Origin: Falciphora oryzae
Taxonomy: Eukaryota > Ascomycota > Sordariomycetes > Magnaporthales > Magnaporthaceae
Assembly (NCBI GenBank): GCA_000733355.1
Contig: JNVV01000064.1
Coordinates: 70,384-131,304 of the forward strand
DNA length: 60,921 nucleotides
Direction of reading: 5' to 3'
Both the position numbers and the translations under genes were made by a program. Each line of letters starts with the position of its first letter. Position 1 is the first letter of the stretch. This document shows positions 35,848-45,865 of the stretch, in pieces. The notes beneath the pieces are model-generated. The model was not told where the DNA came from. It searched no databases and was given only the letters and a program-made list of their open reading frames with translations.

Positions 35848-36530
35848 GTGTGTGCCAGCGGCGGGCCAGGATCTTCGTGTAAATATTTTCTTGTTTGGGT
35901 AGATAGCACAGTCACATACGGGTCGACAGGACCAGTCTTTTACATCCCAGGACTGGGTCGGTGCATGAAGGGGCACACCAACATCCATATCCTTCTTTTG
36001 TGCATGTGTGAATAATACGCTTTGCCCAACTACAGAGCTCAGCAACGTCGTGATTCTTTACTTCCACAAAGATGGCTAATTACCTCCTCCCCCACCAAGT
36101 CGCCCGGGCCAAGGAGCTGTAATTCCAGTCGTTCCCCATCCTCGTCCTATATTCCCGGTTCCTTCAATGAAAACTATACTCTCATGTCTCTTGCTGATAA
36201 TTCCTGTCCTAGACTTTCGCCTCGAGTGCTCGTCCGTGTGGAGATGTCGAGTTTCTTGAAGACCAGCATCGTCAAATTATTGCTAGGCTCCCTTGCGTCA
36301 GCTGAGCCTCTGAACCTGAAATCAGACGGGGAACCTACCATGTTACCTTGAAGGCATCGTTTGCTACCCACGTCCCGCCTATGTAATTATACGAATGTTC
36401 TTCTCCGGTTGGCGGGGAAGTTTATTCGGGTCTGAGGATAATTCACAGGACCGTCGGCTGGAGCGTCCCCTCGGGTGTTGCTCAAGTCAGCCCTGGATCG
36501 CAAACCGGGAAACGGGACAGAAGCTACCTT
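35848..36530. other. Intergenic, convergent
   Basis: Between the 3' ends of the mannosidase and ankyrin genes. No gene seen. Confidence 0.45.
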
Positions 36531-37052
36531 TCAGAAAACATCCCCAAACAGGCTCCTCGCCCAGTCCCTTCGGACTGCGCGAGGGTCCGTGCCTACTCGC
36601 TCCGCGTGGATCGCTGCCCCATCCTTCATCAGCCACTGGGTGGCCAGTGGCTTGCCAGCCCAGTGGGCGGCCACAATTGCAGTCTGGCCCTCCCGATTGT
36701 GCGCGTCGAGCCCTCCCGCCATCCGCTTGACGATCTCCGACATGAGGGTGACGTCGCCAATTCTTGCTGCCATGATCAGGGCGGTGTCTCTGCTGACAGG
36801 GTTGGAGCCACTGATCTCCATCTCAGGGAAAGTGTAGAGTAGGAGCTTGGCGGCTCCGGTGTGGCCGTTGAATAGCGCGTGATAGATGGGAGGGATCCCA
36901 TTGTGGCCGTTAATATACCAAACGACGGCATCCTTCGTGACTCGGTCCTGGGTTGACCCATTTTTTAGGTCAAAAAGAAGTTTGATGATGCCGGCGGTAT
37001 CGCCTGTCGTGCATAGTGTCGCCAATTGTTTCTTCCAATCTTCGCTTTGCAT
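36531..37052 (-). CDS. Small ankyrin-repeat protein A
   Basis: An intact single exon of 173 aa starting MQSEDWKKQLATLCTTGDTA. Ankyrin-type repeats are readable: GIPPIYHALFNGHTGAAKLLL, DTALIMAARIGDVTLMSEIV, and QTAIVAAHWAGKPLATQWLM. No signal peptide or other domain. It is one member of a local family. A second intact member lies at 38837-39442 and a relic at 37379-37465 matches its N-terminus. The upstream region carries a repeated module (37178-37215 and 37252-37296) and a TATA-like TTTTATAT (37196-37204). Ankyrin repeats mediate protein contacts; the partner is unknown. Confidence 0.75.
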   Translation of the reverse strand: MQSEDWKKQLATLCTTGDTAGIIKLLFDLKNGSTQDRVTKDAVVWYINGHNGIPPIYHALFNGHTGAAKLLLYTFPEMEISGSNPVSRDTALIMAARIGDVTLMSEIVKRMAGGLDAHNREGQTAIVAAHWAGKPLATQWLMKDGAAIHAERVGTDPRAVRRDWARSLFGDVF

Positions 37053-37177
37053 TTTGAATGTGCAAAGGGGGTCAGGTTGCTAGTGCTGTCGCGAGGCAAA
37101 CTGGTGAAGGACGATATTGGGGAGTTGGAAGTGTTGTGGGAAAGGATGGAAAGAGGTGGAAGACGAAGAGTGAGCGC

Positions 37178-37296
37178 AGAGTGATGAGTTCGACTGTTTT
37201 ATATGGAGTCTACACGATGAAGGAAGGAAGTTGCAGGATGGGGGGTGAAAGGAGAGTGATGGGTTCAAACATGGTGTTTGTGTGTGGAGTTCAAAG
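37178..37296. repeat. Repeated upstream module of the ankyrin gene, two copies
   Basis: Copy 1 (37178-37215) reads AGAGTGATGAGTTC...TATGGAGTCTACA and copy 2 (37252-37296) reads GAGAGTGATGGGTTCAAA...TGTGGAGTTCAAA. A third diverged copy lies at 37895-37933, beyond the MITE. This points to duplication of the promoter along with the gene. Confidence 0.55.
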
Positions 37297-37378
37297 GTTG
37301 GATGGGGTCCAGAGCAGGGGGAAAATTCTTTGTTTCATCAATATCAAACGAAAGTCCTTTCCTTCCTGGTCAGGTTTG

Positions 37379-37465
37379 TAAGTCCAAAAGCAGTTGAACG
37401 TTGCCTGCAGTGTCCCCGGCCGTAATGAGGTAATTATGCAAATCAAGCTGGCGTTTGCAATGACT
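37379..37465 (-). pseudogene. Relic of an ankyrin-family gene N-terminus, cut by a MITE
   Basis: About 29 codons read CKRQLDLHNYLITAGDTAG then NVQLLLDL. This aligns with WKKQLATLCTTGDTAGIIKLLFDL at the start of ankyrin protein A. Two codons downstream the frame meets a stop (ACC TGA), and nothing further of the gene survives. Its upstream end coincides with the TAA target duplication of the 251-bp element. A diverged copy of the family's upstream module lies on the far side of that element (37895-37933). This supports the view that the element inserted at the very start of a third gene copy, which then decayed. Confidence 0.7.
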
Positions 37466-37467
37466 AA
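37465..37467. repeat. Target-site duplication TAA, left
   Basis: TAA immediately before the left terminal repeat, matched by TAA at 37719-37721. Three-base TWA duplications are typical of PIF/Harbinger transposition. Confidence 0.7.
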
Positions 37468-37718
37468 GGGCGTGTTTGGTGGTAAAGGTGTTTTTTGTTT
37501 TTTCCATACAAAAGCTATAAACCGACGGTTTTTTCTGAATTTAAATCTAATGTAATTTTTGCAAAACTTGATAAAAACAAATTTTTAACTGTTAATTAGT
37601 TCTTTTTTAACCAAACGTTTTAAGCTTTTAAATGCACTTGTTGGTAAAGGGGTTTCCAAGCACCAAAAAACTAGCAAAAAACAAAAAACCAAAAAACCAT
37701 TTACCACCAAACCTGCCC
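37468..37718. mobile_element. 251-bp PIF/Harbinger-like MITE
   Basis: Terminal inverted repeats: left GGGCGTGTTTGGTGGTAAAG; the right end, read as reverse complement, is GGGCAGGTTTGGTGGTAAAT. Similarity continues into T-rich subterminal sequence on both sides. It is flanked by TAA duplications. The interior is strongly AT-rich and non-coding. Small size, no transposase, a 3-bp TAA duplication and GGG...TGTTTGG termini are the hallmarks of PIF/Harbinger miniature elements. That assignment follows from family knowledge, not from a match to a known element. Confidence 0.8.
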
Positions 37719-37721
37719 TAA
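37719..37721. repeat. Target-site duplication TAA, right
   Basis: TAA immediately after the right terminal repeat, matching the copy at 37465-37467. Confidence 0.7.
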
Positions 37722-38836
37722 CTTGGCGTTCTAAATATAAATAAATTAATTAAATACGCGATAAACGGGGGGATCCCGTCGCGCCCGTTTATATTTTAAA
37801 CGACGATAATATTTTCGATATGACTAGGTGGGAATCTGGCGTGCTAGGTAAAGGAAAAATGGTAGAAAAAAAAGCCAAAGGGTGGGAAGTAAGCGGAAAG
37901 TAATGGGTCCAAAGTCTGTGTGGAGTCCAAACACTTCCCGCAGCAGCGGTATATAAATTGAAAACTATTTTTCTTGACCTGTAACTCCAAACGGAGATCC
38001 AGAAATGACTGCCATTGATCTGGCTTGCGGCTGATGTGATGTGTGCCTTGTCACGGCACCAACGGGGGCGAAGAGGCCGGGCTACAACAAACCCTCTGGT
38101 TGATTTGGCTATCTAGAGTTAAGGAACAAAAAGGAAGGGTTGTGCGTTGCACCTGTTCGGATCGATTGCCTTAGGTAGGGCAATCGAGCCGGGCTCCACT
38201 TACTGCACGGATCTGCCAGGCGCCCGTGCAACAGGTGGCACCGAGCCCTGCCAGGGCTACGTGCCATGACATGCACAACTAAGACAAAGCGAAATAGCCT
38301 GTTCTGTCTTTGTCTATTCGTGAGTAGGCATGCCTCCACGTGCTCCAGGCGTTTAAAACTCTGGGACGCTTCTCCCTTGAGTGATCTAGCAGCGCAGCTT
38401 TAGCAAGAGAAACTGAAAAGAGAAGGGGGAATCCCCGCCTTATATGTTTTTGAGGAACTCGAATGTGAGCAAATCTGGAGCTGTTGCCCTTCTGTTATTA
38501 CTTTTGTATGAGTCTTGCTTGTTCTCGCCCTCTGACTGGTGGGCTTTTTGCTTCTTGACTACCTAACAACAATGGCTATTAGAAAGCACTGGTGCTTGGT
38601 CACGTTTCCAGAGCCGGCTATTGACAGAGAAAAGGGAAACAAGTTATAATACCGTTTAAGCGCACGCCACTCTGAGTAACTGTTCTACCGTCCTAATTCT
38701 GAGTCTTACAATGGTACTGATTGCATTGAGAATACCGAGATATTTTATTCTATGTCATCCGAAAGACAAGCCGATTGTTGCTCGATGGTCATACGCTAGA
38801 GACATCCCGACTTATTTGCCTAAAGGTCTTTGATCC
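37722..38836. other. AT-rich gene-free region beyond the MITE
   Basis: Holds a third copy of the ankyrin upstream module (37895-37933), a TATATAAAT stretch near 37951, and otherwise no gene. The section 37740-37830 is very AT-rich, which could reflect point-mutation decay of repeats. Confidence 0.5.
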
Positions 38837-39442
38837 TTACATGACAAGACAGCCCGCCTCGCCGGAGCCCGCCTGGATGGGGCCAGCCTGCTCCTGCCAC
38901 TGGGCCAGGATCGCCTCCTTCCGGTGGATGTGCCGCTGGGCCTGGAGCTCGACCCCCTTGGTCAGGAACCAGGCGATGAGCTTGCGGTCGCCGGCCTCGG
39001 CGGCCATCATGATGGCCGTCTGTCCGATGTCGTTGGCCCTGCCCAGGTCGGCGGCGTAGTCAGCCAGGAAGGTGACCATCTCGAGGCTCCTGCCGGCGGC
39101 GACGGCGTGCATGAAGGCCGTCTCGCCCGTCGCGATGTTCTGGGCGTCGACGTCGAAGCCCCACGTCACCACCAGGGCCTTGACGACCTCGAGGCTGCCA
39201 CACGCCACGGCGTGGAAAAGCGCTGAGACGCCGTTCTTGTCCTGGATGGGGTATAGGGCGGCTTTATAGGCCTTTGAGTGAAGTGTTATCTTCCAGCGCT
39301 CGAAAAGGATCGACATTTCCTTGTTGATGGGGGCGGCGCTTTGGCCCCGGGAGAGCGAGATGATCTTGTCAATCTCGTCCTGAGCGATGACGGGAAGACC
39401 CGGGAGGGGCTCCGTTCTCGGCTGGCGGCGGGGGCGTGGCAT
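38837..39442 (-). CDS. Small ankyrin-repeat protein B
   Basis: An intact single exon of 201 aa. After a basic N-terminus (MPRPRRQPRTEP) come ankyrin-like units: NGVSALFHAVACGSLEVVKAL, TGETAFMHAVAAGRSLEMV, and GQTAIMMAAEAGDRKLIAWF. The last unit and the tail closely parallel GQTAIVAAHWAGKPLATQWL of ankyrin protein A, so the two are paralogues in tandem. A TATAAAT box on the minus strand (39587-39593) lies ~145 bp upstream. A possible 37-nt leader intron (39487-39451) is shorter than usual. Function is unknown. Confidence 0.72.
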   Translation of the reverse strand: MPRPRRQPRTEPLPGLPVIAQDEIDKIISLSRGQSAAPINKEMSILFERWKITLHSKAYKAALYPIQDKNGVSALFHAVACGSLEVVKALVVTWGFDVDAQNIATGETAFMHAVAAGRSLEMVTFLADYAADLGRANDIGQTAIMMAAEAGDRKLIAWFLTKGVELQAQRHIHRKEAILAQWQEQAGPIQAGSGEAGCLVM

Positions 39443-40558
39443 CTTTGCTGCTGTTTAGCTGAGGGTTTGGGATGGAGATATACTTACCTGAGCAGAGCAG
39501 CAAGTTGGTGTCACTATTTGTCCGAGAGGAGCTATGAGGAAGGAAGATGGCAAGACTGAACGGAAAGGTTGTGGACTCGGTGGAAATTTATACACCAGCT
39601 CGGGATAAGTTTCGACACTGTTCACGGCAGTTCAAACAAGGAAACAAAGAACATGTGAGACCGTTGTGTTAATGGCGTCTTTCTATTGTTCGTTGTTCAT
39701 ATGCAAATGACGTGTTTTTTGTCGGGAAAATTGTGATATCCCAACAAAGACAGAGCCAACCTGGGCCCTCGTTCGTCGGGATTGTGTGCTGGACTTTGCA
39801 TCAATGAAAAGACCAGGCTTGCAAGGGAAGCTCTTGGTCTTTGCAAGCGGCTTTGTTACGTGCGGTGGACAGTCAATGAGGCGATGACACTCATCCACTT
39901 TAGCCGGCCAGTGGGCAGTAGACACGTGCTTGGGAGGATTCAGGGGCATCCTGTGCCTGCCGATGCGGGGAACGAGGGGAGGCGCGTCCCCGACCAACTT
40001 GGCTTGGCTCGCCTCGGCTCTCGCAGGTTATCTGTTGAAGTGAACGAAATGGACAATGGACGATAATGCAGCTGATTGGGGCAAAAATACCCTTGCAGAG
40101 ACCGAGATGGCCATCAGGGTCTCTCGGCCGCTCGGAGGAGTGTCAGCCGGGACCCGAGCTTCCCCCGCATGCGCGACTTGCCCACTGACGCCATGGATGC
40201 GGGGACTTTGGGGATGGGCTCTCCCCCGCGGGATCCAATTTCGATACCACCGGCAAAATTGACTGAGCAGGAGAGGGGCCCCGTCGAATGTGACATTGCG
40301 GAATGCCGCCATGGCAAGGCCGTTTTATGCGATGGCAGCGACGGTGACTCGGCCCCAGGGTTAGCAATGATGTTGTTGCCATCGGTGCGGGGACGGCAGA
40401 CGGGACCCCTTTTTTGTGTTTACGCTCTGTCGGAGACATAACTCGGGTGGTTCGCGCCGCGTGTCCCTGCCACTACGGGCTGCCTTCAGCCAAGCTCGTG
40501 CTCTCTGATTATCGAGCTGCGTAGGTCAGACGCTGTCTGATCTCCTTCCTAGGTCGCG
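39443..40558. other. Divergent promoter region, ankyrin B / PL26-like gene
   Basis: 1.1 kb with a TATA-like box for the ankyrin gene at 39587-39593 and no supported coding sequence. Confidence 0.5.
39587..39593 (-). promoter_or_regulatory. TATA box of ankyrin gene B
   Basis: Reads TATAAAT on the minus strand, about 145 bp upstream of the ATG at 39442. Confidence 0.45.
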
Positions 40559-43366
40559 ATGATATCGAGGGCGGCCCTTTGCCTGGCCACCGTTGCCGGC
40601 CTCCTGCCGAGTCTGGCGTCCGCGCAAGTGGCCAACACGACCACCGAAAGCATCAAGGTCGGCTGGCTGGGCGGCACGGCGCCGGCACACCACTCCGGGG
40701 TCACCTTCGGGTTGCCCTGGTCGCGCGGCAAGCACCGGCCCGGTCGGACGAAATTCACCACGGCCGATGGCGGCGACCTCCAGTCCTGGGTGACGGCCTA
40801 CTGGCTCGACGGCTCTATCAAGTGGACTGGACACGCTGTCCCTGCCGCACAGAACCCTGCGTCCGAATGCACGGTCGTCGCGACCACCGCTCCGGGGACA
40901 TCCCCGCCGAGGAACACGACCAAGCGGGATCTTGATGCCGACTCCAAGTCGAGCCTAGTCAAGTCTAGCAGCGAAACCGAGGTCACAGTGGGCACGGGCA
41001 AGATTTCCGTGTCGTTCGCCAAACAAGGCAATGTCCTCGTCAAGTCAATAGCGACGGCAGGCGGCAAGGTTGTCGGTCAGAACGGCAGGCTCGTCCTGCA
41101 CTCGCAGTCGGGCGTCGCCGACGAAGCCAGCGGCGGCGGCCCAGGGATCGAACACTACAGGTTCGACAGCAGCATCGACAACGTGACAGTGAGCGAGCAA
41201 TCATATGTGCGGGCGCTCGTCACCATCCGCGGCAAACACCAGCAGGCATCCAGCAGCGCGGCCCACGGCACCTGGCTCCCCTTCGTGCTGCGCTTCTACC
41301 TGTATGCGGGAGCCGAGTCGCTGCGCATCGTGCACAGCATCGTCTACGACGGCGACGCGCAGAGGGACTTTATCTCGGGCGTGGGGATCCGCTTCGACGT
41401 CCCGCTCGGCGGCGAGGAGCTGTACGACCGGCACGTCCGCTTCTCGGGTGTCGACGGCGGGCTCTTCAGCGAGGCGGTCAAGGGCATCACGGGGCTGCGT
41501 CGTGACCCGGGACTGGCGGTCAAGCAGGCCCAGTTTGACGGGCGCAAGACGCCGGAAGAAAATACCTGGGACACCAGGGTGACGTCACGTCTGCACTGGA
41601 TCCCCAACTTTGGCGACTTCAGCCTGACGCAGCTCACGCCCGACGGGTTCAGTATCAAGAAACGCACCAAGGCGGGCCAGGCCTGGGTGCATAGCACGGG
41701 CGGCACAAGATCAGGCGGCATAGCTTACCTGGGCGGCGCGAGCAAGGGAGGGCTTGCGGTCGGGTTGCGGCACTTTTGGAAGCGACACCCAACAGGACTT
41801 GACATCAGGAATGCTGCCAATGACACAGGAGAGATCACACTTTGGATCTACAGCCCAGAGGCCCAGCCGCTGGATCTCAGGCCCTTCCACGACGGGCTTG
41901 GGCAGAAGACGTACAAAGATCAGCTGGACGCCCTGGAGATCACATACGAAGACTGGGAGGAGGGCTTCGACACACCATACGGGATCGCGAGAACAAACGA
42001 GGTTTTCGTGTTTCCATTCGACCGGACCCCTTCGCGGCAGTTCCTCTCGGACTTGGCCGACCATATCGAGAACCCACCAGTCCTGACGGCCTCCCCCGAG
42101 ACATATCACGCGTCTGGGGCGTTCGGCACATACTGGTCGCTGCCTGGCAAGACATCCTCCCCAACCGCCACTGCCATCGAGCACAACCTCGACGTTCTCT
42201 TAAAGCTGTATGAAGGTCAGGTCGAGCAGCGGCGGTGGTACGGGTTCCTAGACCACGGCGACTTTATGCACACATACGACGTAGACCGGCACACGTGGCG
42301 CTACGATGTGGGCGGCTACGGCTGGGACAACTCGGAGCTGTCGCCCGACCTCTTCTTCTGGCAGCTCTTCCTGCGTTCCGGCCGGGCCGACGTCTACCGC
42401 TTCGCCGAGGCGCAAACACGACACACGGGCGAGGTGGACGTGTACCACCTCGGCAAGTGGAAAGGGCTGGGGACGCGGCACGGCGTGCAGCACTGGAGCG
42501 ACAGCGCCAAGCAGGCGCGCATCTCGACGCCGCAGTACCGCAAGTACTTCTACTTCGTGTCGGGCGGCGATGAGCGCGTGGGAGAGCTGATGGAGGAGAC
42601 GCTGGACGCGGACGCGACGTTTGCCTTCCTGGACGCGCGCCGCAAGGTCCGCGACGACGGGTTCAAGCCGTCGCCCACGGCGGCGGACATCGGGCTCGGG
42701 ACGGACTGGGGAGCGCTGGCGGCGGGCTGGCTGATCGAGGTGGAGCGGCGCGGGCCGCGATACAGCGAGGCGCTAAACAAGCTGAACCGTACCATGGCGG
42801 GCATCGCGGGGCTCAAGAACGGGTTCGTGACGGGGTCGGCGACGTACAACACGCTAACGGGCGACCTAGGCCCGCCCCCTGGCGACGAGGGCAACAGGGG
42901 GGTCTTGGGGATCTCGCACCTGTCGGCCATGTTCGGGCTCGTTGAGGTGGTGCACGAGATCACGGAGCACTTTGGAGGCGGCGGCGCGCTGCCGGCCGGG
43001 TTTGACGCGGCGTGGCTCGACTACTGCGTCTACTACGGCGCCTCTGGGGCGGAGCAGACGGCGCGGTACGGGGCGGCCTTCTCGGGGGTGAGCCTGCGGC
43101 AGGGCCACTCGCGGCTGACGGCGTACGCGGCGAAGCGGCTGGGCGTCGAGGGGAACGGGACGGCGCTGGCGGAGAGGGCGTGGGATGAGTTCTTGCACAA
43201 GGACGGACTCAGGCCAAGCCTGCCGTGGGCGACGAACAAGGTCAACAAGACGGACTTTGTCGGCCCTGCGGACGAGGCGCCGTGGATGAGCTCCAACGAC
43301 CTGGGCTTGTACGGGTGTGCGGCCATTGAGAACTTGCAGCTGGTGCCCGAGGCTATCGACGTGTGA
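40559..43366 (+). CDS. Secreted exo-rhamnogalacturonan lyase-like protein (PcRGLX/YetA family, PL26)
   Basis: An intact single exon of 935 aa. The signal peptide MISRAALCLATVAGLLPSLASA ends at an AxA-like site. The mature protein begins with the RIFT-barrel-like region I associate with this family (WLGGTAPAHHSGVTFGLPWS; SWVTAYWLDGSIKWTGHAVP). A long middle (FVLRFYLYAGAESLRIVHSI) and an alpha-barrel region rich in aromatic and His/Arg pairs follow (RRWYGFLDHGDFMHTYD; WRYDVGGYGWDNSE). PL26 enzymes release disaccharides from rhamnogalacturonan I of pectin; Penicillium PcRGLX is the reference enzyme. The assignment rests on remembered family pattern, so the fold is more secure than the exact substrate. 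Another secreted wall-degrading enzyme, an AA9 LPMO, lies 4 kb downstream. Confidence 0.72.
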   Translation: MISRAALCLATVAGLLPSLASAQVANTTTESIKVGWLGGTAPAHHSGVTFGLPWSRGKHRPGRTKFTTADGGDLQSWVTAYWLDGSIKWTGHAVPAAQNPASECTVVATTAPGTSPPRNTTKRDLDADSKSSLVKSSSETEVTVGTGKISVSFAKQGNVLVKSIATAGGKVVGQNGRLVLHSQSGVADEASGGGPGIEHYRFDSSIDNVTVSEQSYVRALVTIRGKHQQASSSAAHGTWLPFVLRFYLYAGAESLRIVHSIVYDGDAQRDFISGVGIRFDVPLGGEELYDRHVRFSGVDGGLFSEAVKGITGLRRDPGLAVKQAQFDGRKTPEENTWDTRVTSRLHWIPNFGDFSLTQLTPDGFSIKKRTKAGQAWVHSTGGTRSGGIAYLGGASKGGLAVGLRHFWKRHPTGLDIRNAANDTGEITLWIYSPEAQPLDLRPFHDGLGQKTYKDQLDALEITYEDWEEGFDTPYGIARTNEVFVFPFDRTPSRQFLSDLADHIENPPVLTASPETYHASGAFGTYWSLPGKTSSPTATAIEHNLDVLLKLYEGQVEQRRWYGFLDHGDFMHTYDVDRHTWRYDVGGYGWDNSELSPDLFFWQLFLRSGRADVYRFAEAQTRHTGEVDVYHLGKWKGLGTRHGVQHWSDSAKQARISTPQYRKYFYFVSGGDERVGELMEETLDADATFAFLDARRKVRDDGFKPSPTAADIGLGTDWGALAAGWLIEVERRGPRYSEALNKLNRTMAGIAGLKNGFVTGSATYNTLTGDLGPPPGDEGNRGVLGISHLSAMFGLVEVVHEITEHFGGGGALPAGFDAAWLDYCVYYGASGAEQTARYGAAFSGVSLRQGHSRLTAYAAKRLGVEGNGTALAERAWDEFLHKDGLRPSLPWATNKVNKTDFVGPADEAPWMSSNDLGLYGCAAIENLQLVPEAIDV

Positions 43367-44237
43367 AGCCAGCAGGGAGGGGTCGCGCACAGAGTACCTA
43401 ATGTTCAGGATTCGAACGAAGATGGAGCTGGTAGTTTCCATGAGTGTGGTCGCCCGCCAGTCAATCTGGGCAGTTATGTAAGGTTAGCAGGCTGCCGGTT
43501 GCGCAGTCTGGTCCATCGTGCAATTGTCCAACTGCTGCTGCATCCATCCTGCATTCCAAAAACCCCTCTTCCAGTTCCCATGTCTCGCTCGGTAACCGCC
43601 GCTTGCAGACCAATCAATGCGTCCTCGAGATTCTTCGCGCGTCTTGCGTCTTCCAGCCAGCATCACGCACACTTTTTTCCAGCATTCAGGGCCCTTCCTG
43701 GCCACCGGGCTGACCACCGCCTTACGACAGATGACTGATGGCTCCATTTTAGCTTCCCGGCCGAAGCTTCGAGCTGCCTGCAGACCCTCTGCCCAGCCTC
43801 CCGCCCATAGTTGCGGAACAAGCTCGAACCCGGACGCCATCTTCAGGTGCCAGCAGCCCGGAATCTTTGCCAGTCACCAACCCGCCTCCATGCTGCCACA
43901 CAACTCACCCCTCCCTTACTTCAGACGGCCGTCCTGTGCCGCGGCCAATGCCTCATCTTTTTAGCATTTTCCTCCACCTCCCCTTCCCCTCCCACCTGCC
44001 CAAAATACTAGTCGACGTCCCCCGAGGCCGAGCCGGCTTTGCTGGCCTCTCTGGCTTCTCTCATGCCCCTCACCTGCCCTTCACTTTCAGCATCGCCATC
44101 TGGCCATTGAGCGCACAAGATGCAGCGCAGAGCCCAGCGATGTCTTTGTCCGAGCCACGCACATTGGCGCCTATGACGCCGGCTCGACTCTCATCTACAG
44201 ATCACCCTGAAGGGCGCCACGTCCCTGCCGCGAAAAA
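43367..44237. other. Intergenic
   Basis: CT-rich through 43850-44150, probably the promoter and leader of the rhodopsin-domain gene. No gene seen. Confidence 0.45.
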
Positions 44238-45865
44238 ATGGCCCAGCTCGCTCCAACCGGGCCCGTCGAGGACATCGGACCGTTGCTCAGGACCACCACA
44301 GCCATCATGGTAAGCCTGACGGGCGCCTTCATGACCGTCAGGCTCTCCATGGGAGTTGTCAAGCGCCGCTTCGGGTGGGAGGACGGTCAGTATTGCCACT
44401 GCGACCTTGACATCCGGCTGCTGTTCGGCCCCGGCTGCTGACTAGTTTGACTCTACGCTCAACCTCCAGCCCTGCTGTGTTTTGGCTGGGTAAGCGAACA
44501 CAAATGCCCGACTTCATGACGCACCCAGCCTTCCTACCGGCCCCTTTACTGATAGCGGCCACCTACCTGTACTCCTGCAGTCCAGCTATATTGGCATGTG
44601 CACCTCGGACGCCCTTGGCCTGTACCCCGCGATACCCGACCGCCCTTGGCCTCGCTGACACGTTCTTAGCCACAAAATACGAGTTCGGTAGGGCCCTGTC
44701 CGATGTTGCGCCCGAGAACCTGGAGAACATGAAGTTGTTTTCCGGGCTCGTCGCCTCCATAACATGGAGCTTCGCCGTCACATCCGTCAAGGCCTCCTAT
44801 GCCGTCCTCTACATGCGTTTCCTCGCGCACACTGGCCGAAAATGGGTCGTCTCGCCGAACACCGGAGTCCTCATCTTCCTCGCTTGCCAGGCAATCGAGG
44901 AGGTGAGCGTGGTGGTATTTCAGTGCGTACCCATCGAGTCCCAATGGAGGTCCGATATCGACGGGACATGTTACGGGCTTGCGCCCATGTGGATTTGCGA
45001 CGTGCGTGTCTGTCCAGTCTTGTCGCAGCGCTCGTCCATCCTTGCGTCCACGTCCATAGGTTTGCTAACAGCTCGTGTTGCCCCACCGAGAAACCCGCAG
45101 TTCGCGTTCAACCTTGCCTCTGATCTAATACTATTCCTACAGCCCATCCCGGCTATCTGGAGCTTGAGATTCACAACAACAGCAAAGAAAGTAGGCATCA
45201 TCGCCATGCTCTCGCTGGGGCTTCTGTAAGCGCCTGACAGCCTTCCTCTATCCCTTGCCTTCGACACAGATTAACCTTTACTAACACAGCTGCCTCCCTG
45301 GACTGGGGATTGCAGTGTTTGCATCATTTCTGTCGTACGGCTTTTTGCCGTGATAAAATTAATACAAGGCAACTACGGTCCCTGTGTGTTTATTTTCCAG
45401 AATCACATCCCCGCAGAATCTTTTTCCCTGTGCCCGTGCCCCCGCCCAAGAATGGCCGCTGACTCCTGCACGATATTCGTAGACGAGAGGGCCATCGCGG
45501 TGATATGGTGTCGGGTCGAAGTCGGAACCCTGATCATCTGCAGCTGTGTGCCGCATCTACACCAAGTCGCTCTTCGAATCAAGCCGTTGCGAAAGTTCCT
45601 CAACCTGGAAGCCAGCAACCAGCAGAACATGCAGCAGGGTGTTGTGACCAGATCCGTCGAAAGGTGGAGGAGCAGGATCCGAAGCTTCAGGGGACTAGGT
45701 GTCAGGAGCATGCTTTCGTGCTGTCACTCTGTGATATCCTCCTCCAGGAGTGCAAGGAGTAGCGCCAGAGGGCGGACTACCAATGGTGACGTGCGGTCTT
45801 CGGTGAGGATTGTCCCTGAATCAACAGCACGTACTGTCGCCTCCCCTACATTGGGACAGAACTGA
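44238..45865 (+). CDS. Fungal rhodopsin-domain integral membrane protein, second copy in the window
   Basis: Proposed seven exons: 44238-44385, 44470-44489 (20-nt microexon), 44581-about 44621, 44670-45001, 45101-45225, 45316-45377 and 45483-45865. Family text emerges when spliced: WED-ALLCFGW, ATKYEFGRAL, TSVKASYAVLYMRF, FQCVPIESQWR, FNLASDLILFLQPIPAIWSL, VCIISVVRLFAVIKL, then NY-DERAIAVIWCRVE and VGTLIICSCVPHLHQV. All introns but one have good GT donors and AG acceptors. The exon 3/4 join (GTACCC at 44622, TTAG at 44669) is off by one base, so either a splice site is misread or the copy carries a single-base lesion. The family's role is unknown; plant-pathogen relatives are sometimes called PTH11-like. 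Confidence 0.65.
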
